Shown here one piece after another: positions 6,332-7,800 of a stretch of 7,800 bases of DNA (the stretch's first letter is position 1; each line of letters starts with the position of its first letter). Both the position numbers and the translations under genes were made by a program. This DNA comes from Sandaracinaceae bacterium (GTDB taxonomy: Bacteria > Myxococcota_A > Polyangia > Polyangiales > JAFGIB01): positions 1 to 7,800 of the forward strand of contig JADGRG010000281.1 of assembly GCA_017881145.1 (NCBI GenBank). Direction: 5' to 3'. Under the pieces are notes generated by a model. That model worked only from the letters and a program-made list of their open reading frames with translations, was not told the origin of the DNA and did no database searches.

Positions 6332-6943
6332 ATGACGTTGCTGCAGAGCGAGCGAGAGCTGCGGCAAGCGTTCCGGGCCGGCCAACGCGAGGCGCTGCGC
6401 CGCGTGTATGTCCACTATTTCGATGCGGTCCTGGCTGTGTTTGCGCACGGCTTTGGGATTCTTGGTCCTCCCCCGCGACACGTGCAGGGGCTCTCCGACC
6501 CCGGGCAGAGAATGGATGGCGTGCAAGAAGTCTTCGTGCGCGCTTTCGAGGAGCGCGCGCGTCTGGCTTACGACGGCGTGCGACCTTACAAGCCTTATCT
6601 TCTGCGCATCGCCAAGAATCTGCGCATCGACCAACTCCGCGCCAGCGGCCGGCAGGAGCGCGACCTCGCCGTCGTCTTCGACGAGCAGGTGCATGAGGTG
6701 CAGCCCTCGGAGGGCGCTCCGGAAGATGAGCTGCATTTCCGAACGCTTCACGCAGCGACCCGCGTCTTCATCGAGCAGCTCGACGCCGAGTCGCAACGTT
6801 TCGTTGCGCTGCGCTTCGTCGAGGAGCTCTCGCAGGCCGAAGTGGCCGAGCGCATGGGAGTGACTCGGCGGCGAGCCCGCACGCTGGAGACCCAGGTCCA
6901 AGAGGGTCTTGCCCGCTTTCTGAAAAAGCGCGGGCTGCCCTGA
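6332..6943 (+). CDS. ECF-type RNA polymerase sigma factor (sigma-70 family)
   Basis: Directs RNA polymerase to specific promoters, usually in response to an envelope or stress signal. The 203 residues show only sigma regions 2 and 4, as in ECF factors. Region 2 spans about 17-105: EALRRVYVHYFDAVL (20-34), VQEVFVRAF (64-72) and PYLLRIAKNLRIDQLR (88-103). Region 4 is about 145-198, with SQAEVAERMGV (167-177) as the helix-turn-helix start and an Arg-rich recognition helix (TRRRAR, 178-183). Between Tyr26 and VQEV there are roughly 13 more residues than usual, including GILGPPPRHVQG. An in-frame TGA at 6305-6307 leaves the ATG at 6332 as the first standard start; its Shine-Dalgarno is weak. The next gene, 57 bases downstream, encodes a single-pass membrane protein that may be its anti-sigma factor. 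The ECF subgroup and target promoters are not identifiable by eye. Confidence 0.85.
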   Translation: MTLLQSERELRQAFRAGQREALRRVYVHYFDAVLAVFAHGFGILGPPPRHVQGLSDPGQRMDGVQEVFVRAFEERARLAYDGVRPYKPYLLRIAKNLRIDQLRASGRQERDLAVVFDEQVHEVQPSEGAPEDELHFRTLHAATRVFIEQLDAESQRFVALRFVEELSQAEVAERMGVTRRRARTLETQVQEGLARFLKKRGLP

Positions 6944-6980
6944 TTCTTTTCGGCCCAAGTGGCCACCTCGATCGTACTAA

Positions 6981-6992
6981 GGGGGGAGTAGG
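6981..6992 (+). promoter_or_regulatory. Purine-rich ribosome binding site before the TTG at 7001
   Basis: A run of G followed by AGTAGG ends 8 bases before the TTG at 7001. It is much closer to that TTG than to the alternative in-frame ATG at 7028, so it favours the TTG start. AGAAGG at 7008-7013 could serve the ATG, but at a long 14-base spacing. Confidence 0.4.
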
Positions 6993-7000
6993 TACGCGTC

Positions 7001-7648
7001 TTGGCAGAGAAGGCGCGTGGCAAGACCATGGAAGATCCCGAGCTCGCGCGATTGCTTTCCGGTAGAAACCGGCCTTCAGTCCTCGAAAAGGAAGCTGCTT
7101 TCGAGCAGGTGATGGCGCGCATGCCGGGGCATCCGAGGCGTTGGCTGCAGGGGATGTGGCTGACGGCGGCGGCCGCAGCGGCGGTAGTGGCGCTGGTTTG
7201 GCTCAACGCTCCGAAGCCGTCGAGTGAGTTTGGTGAGCTTGCCTCCCGCGGCGCAGCGGCCACGGCCCAAGCGAGCTTCGAGCTCGTCTGCGGCGTGCGC
7301 GGTGGAGCAGAGCGCTGTGTGCGCGGAGACAAGCTTGGCTTCGTCGTGCATGCAAGTGCGGGGCGATTCTTCGCCGCGTTCGCGCGTCGACCAGACGGTA
7401 CGCTGCTGTGGTATTGGCCGGCACTCACCGGCAAGAGCATCCCAGCCAGCACGCTCGCCGTGCTCGATGCCAGCTCCGATAGCGTGCTGCTGGATGCGGC
7501 GCATCTGCCGGGTCGCTACACGGTTTTTGGTGTGTTCTCGACGCGGCCGCTCGCTCGCCAAGAGATCGAGCGCGCGCTCGGGCCTGACCTCCGCGGGCGC
7601 ACGGGCATCGACGTCGTGGAGCGCATGCTGGTGGTGGAGGCGCCATGA
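7001..7648 (+). CDS. Single-pass membrane protein with DUF4384-like exported domain; putative anti-sigma factor
   Basis: Not a gene I can name. The 215-residue product has a short cytoplasmic part (1-47), one transmembrane segment (about 49-68, Ala/Val-rich, preceded by Arg46-Arg47) and an exported part (about 70-215). That layout and its position just after an ECF sigma gene suggest an anti-sigma factor or signal receptor. The cytoplasmic part lacks the His-x3-Cys-x2-Cys zinc motif of classical anti-sigma factors, so this is inference. In the exported part, CVRGDKLGFVVHASAGRF followed by DGTLLWYWPA and a late PGRYTVFGVFSTRPL resemble DUF4384-type sandwich domains, in which GD-x-(L/V) begins the fold. 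Cys97 and Cys106 could form a disulfide. TTG 7001 is chosen for its upstream purine run; ATG 7028 (residue 10) is the alternative. Its TGA overlaps the next ATG (ATGA), so it is translationally coupled to the caspase-like gene. Confidence 0.55.
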   Translation: MAEKARGKTMEDPELARLLSGRNRPSVLEKEAAFEQVMARMPGHPRRWLQGMWLTAAAAAAVVALVWLNAPKPSSEFGELASRGAAATAQASFELVCGVRGGAERCVRGDKLGFVVHASAGRFFAAFARRPDGTLLWYWPALTGKSIPASTLAVLDASSDSVLLDAAHLPGRYTVFGVFSTRPLARQEIERALGPDLRGRTGIDVVERMLVVEAP

Positions 7649-7800
7649 AGCGCTGGCTAGCTGCGTGGCTGATGGTGTTAGTCAGCGCGGCGTTCGCTGC
7701 CAGCGCGCAGGCTGAACGCGTGGTGTATGCGGTCGCGATCGGCAACAACGCCCCGCCAGTGACGCGCACGGAGCTGCCGCTCTTGCACTACGCCGACGAC
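7645..7800 (+). CDS. Secreted caspase-family (peptidase C14-like) protein, N-terminal 52 residues (cut by right edge)
   Basis: Residues 1-23 form a clear signal peptide: Lys2-Arg3, a hydrophobic core, and cleavage after AQA (23). The mature protein begins with VVYAVAIGNNAPP and then LPLLHYADD. The pattern of a hydrophobic strand ending in IGNN-(A)-P, followed by L-x-YA-D-D, is the usual opening of prokaryotic caspase-like (peptidase C14/metacaspase) domains, whose next residue is often Ala. The catalytic His and Cys lie beyond the window, so I cannot say whether it is an active protease. The ATG overlaps the preceding TGA by ATGA, placing it in one operon with the sigma factor and the membrane protein. 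The signal peptide means it acts outside the cytoplasm, unlike most caspase-fold cell-suicide effectors. Confidence 0.75.
   Translation, partial: MKRWLAAWLMVLVSAAFAASAQAERVVYAVAIGNNAPPVTRTELPLLHYADD

Noticed and set aside
6217..6696. 159-codon plus-strand frame with Cys-rich start overlapping the sigma-factor gene
   Set aside because: Most of it is an off-frame reading of the sigma-factor gene, and the Cys residues in the spacer part do not form a known motif.
1..7800. CRISPR arrays, tRNA or rRNA genes, insertion sequences and attachment sites
   Set aside because: I saw no direct-repeat arrays, RNA gene signatures, terminal inverted repeats or transposase/integrase motifs on either strand.

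Overview
The window is GC-rich throughout, densely coding, and carries seven genes whose protein families I recognise to differing degrees; none is a transposase, integrase, tRNA or rRNA. The organism is most likely a member of the Myxococcota (formerly Deltaproteobacteria). Reasons are the high GC, the PcnB-type poly(A) polymerase, a long HflX with an N-terminal extension, an outer-membrane barrel protein (so a Gram-negative envelope), and an ECF sigma factor followed by a membrane protein and a secreted caspase-fold protein. This assignment is inference, not a database match.

Layout: bases 1-688 hold the 5' half of a leftward pcnB that runs off the left edge. A 231-base divergent spacer follows. 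Everything to the right is read on the + strand: nagZ (920-2026), an outer-membrane barrel protein (2044-3585) and xthA (3602-4414) are separated by only 16-17 bases and probably form one transcript. After 129 bases comes hflX (4544-6220, TTG start). After another 111 bases comes a second tight unit: an ECF-type sigma factor (6332-6943), a single-pass membrane protein with a DUF4384-like exported part (7001-7648), and the start of a secreted caspase-like protein (7645 to the right edge), the last two overlapping by ATGA.

Functionally the left and centre are housekeeping: RNA polyadenylation, peptidoglycan recycling, an envelope protein, DNA repair, and ribosome rescue/GTPase functions. The most interesting parts are the right-hand sigma factor / membrane protein / caspase cassette, which looks like an envelope-signalling unit, and the N-terminal part of HflX, which carries a His-x-His...Thr-x-x-Asp pattern like a JAMM/MPN metal site. 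No stretch longer than 300 bases lacks a gene.
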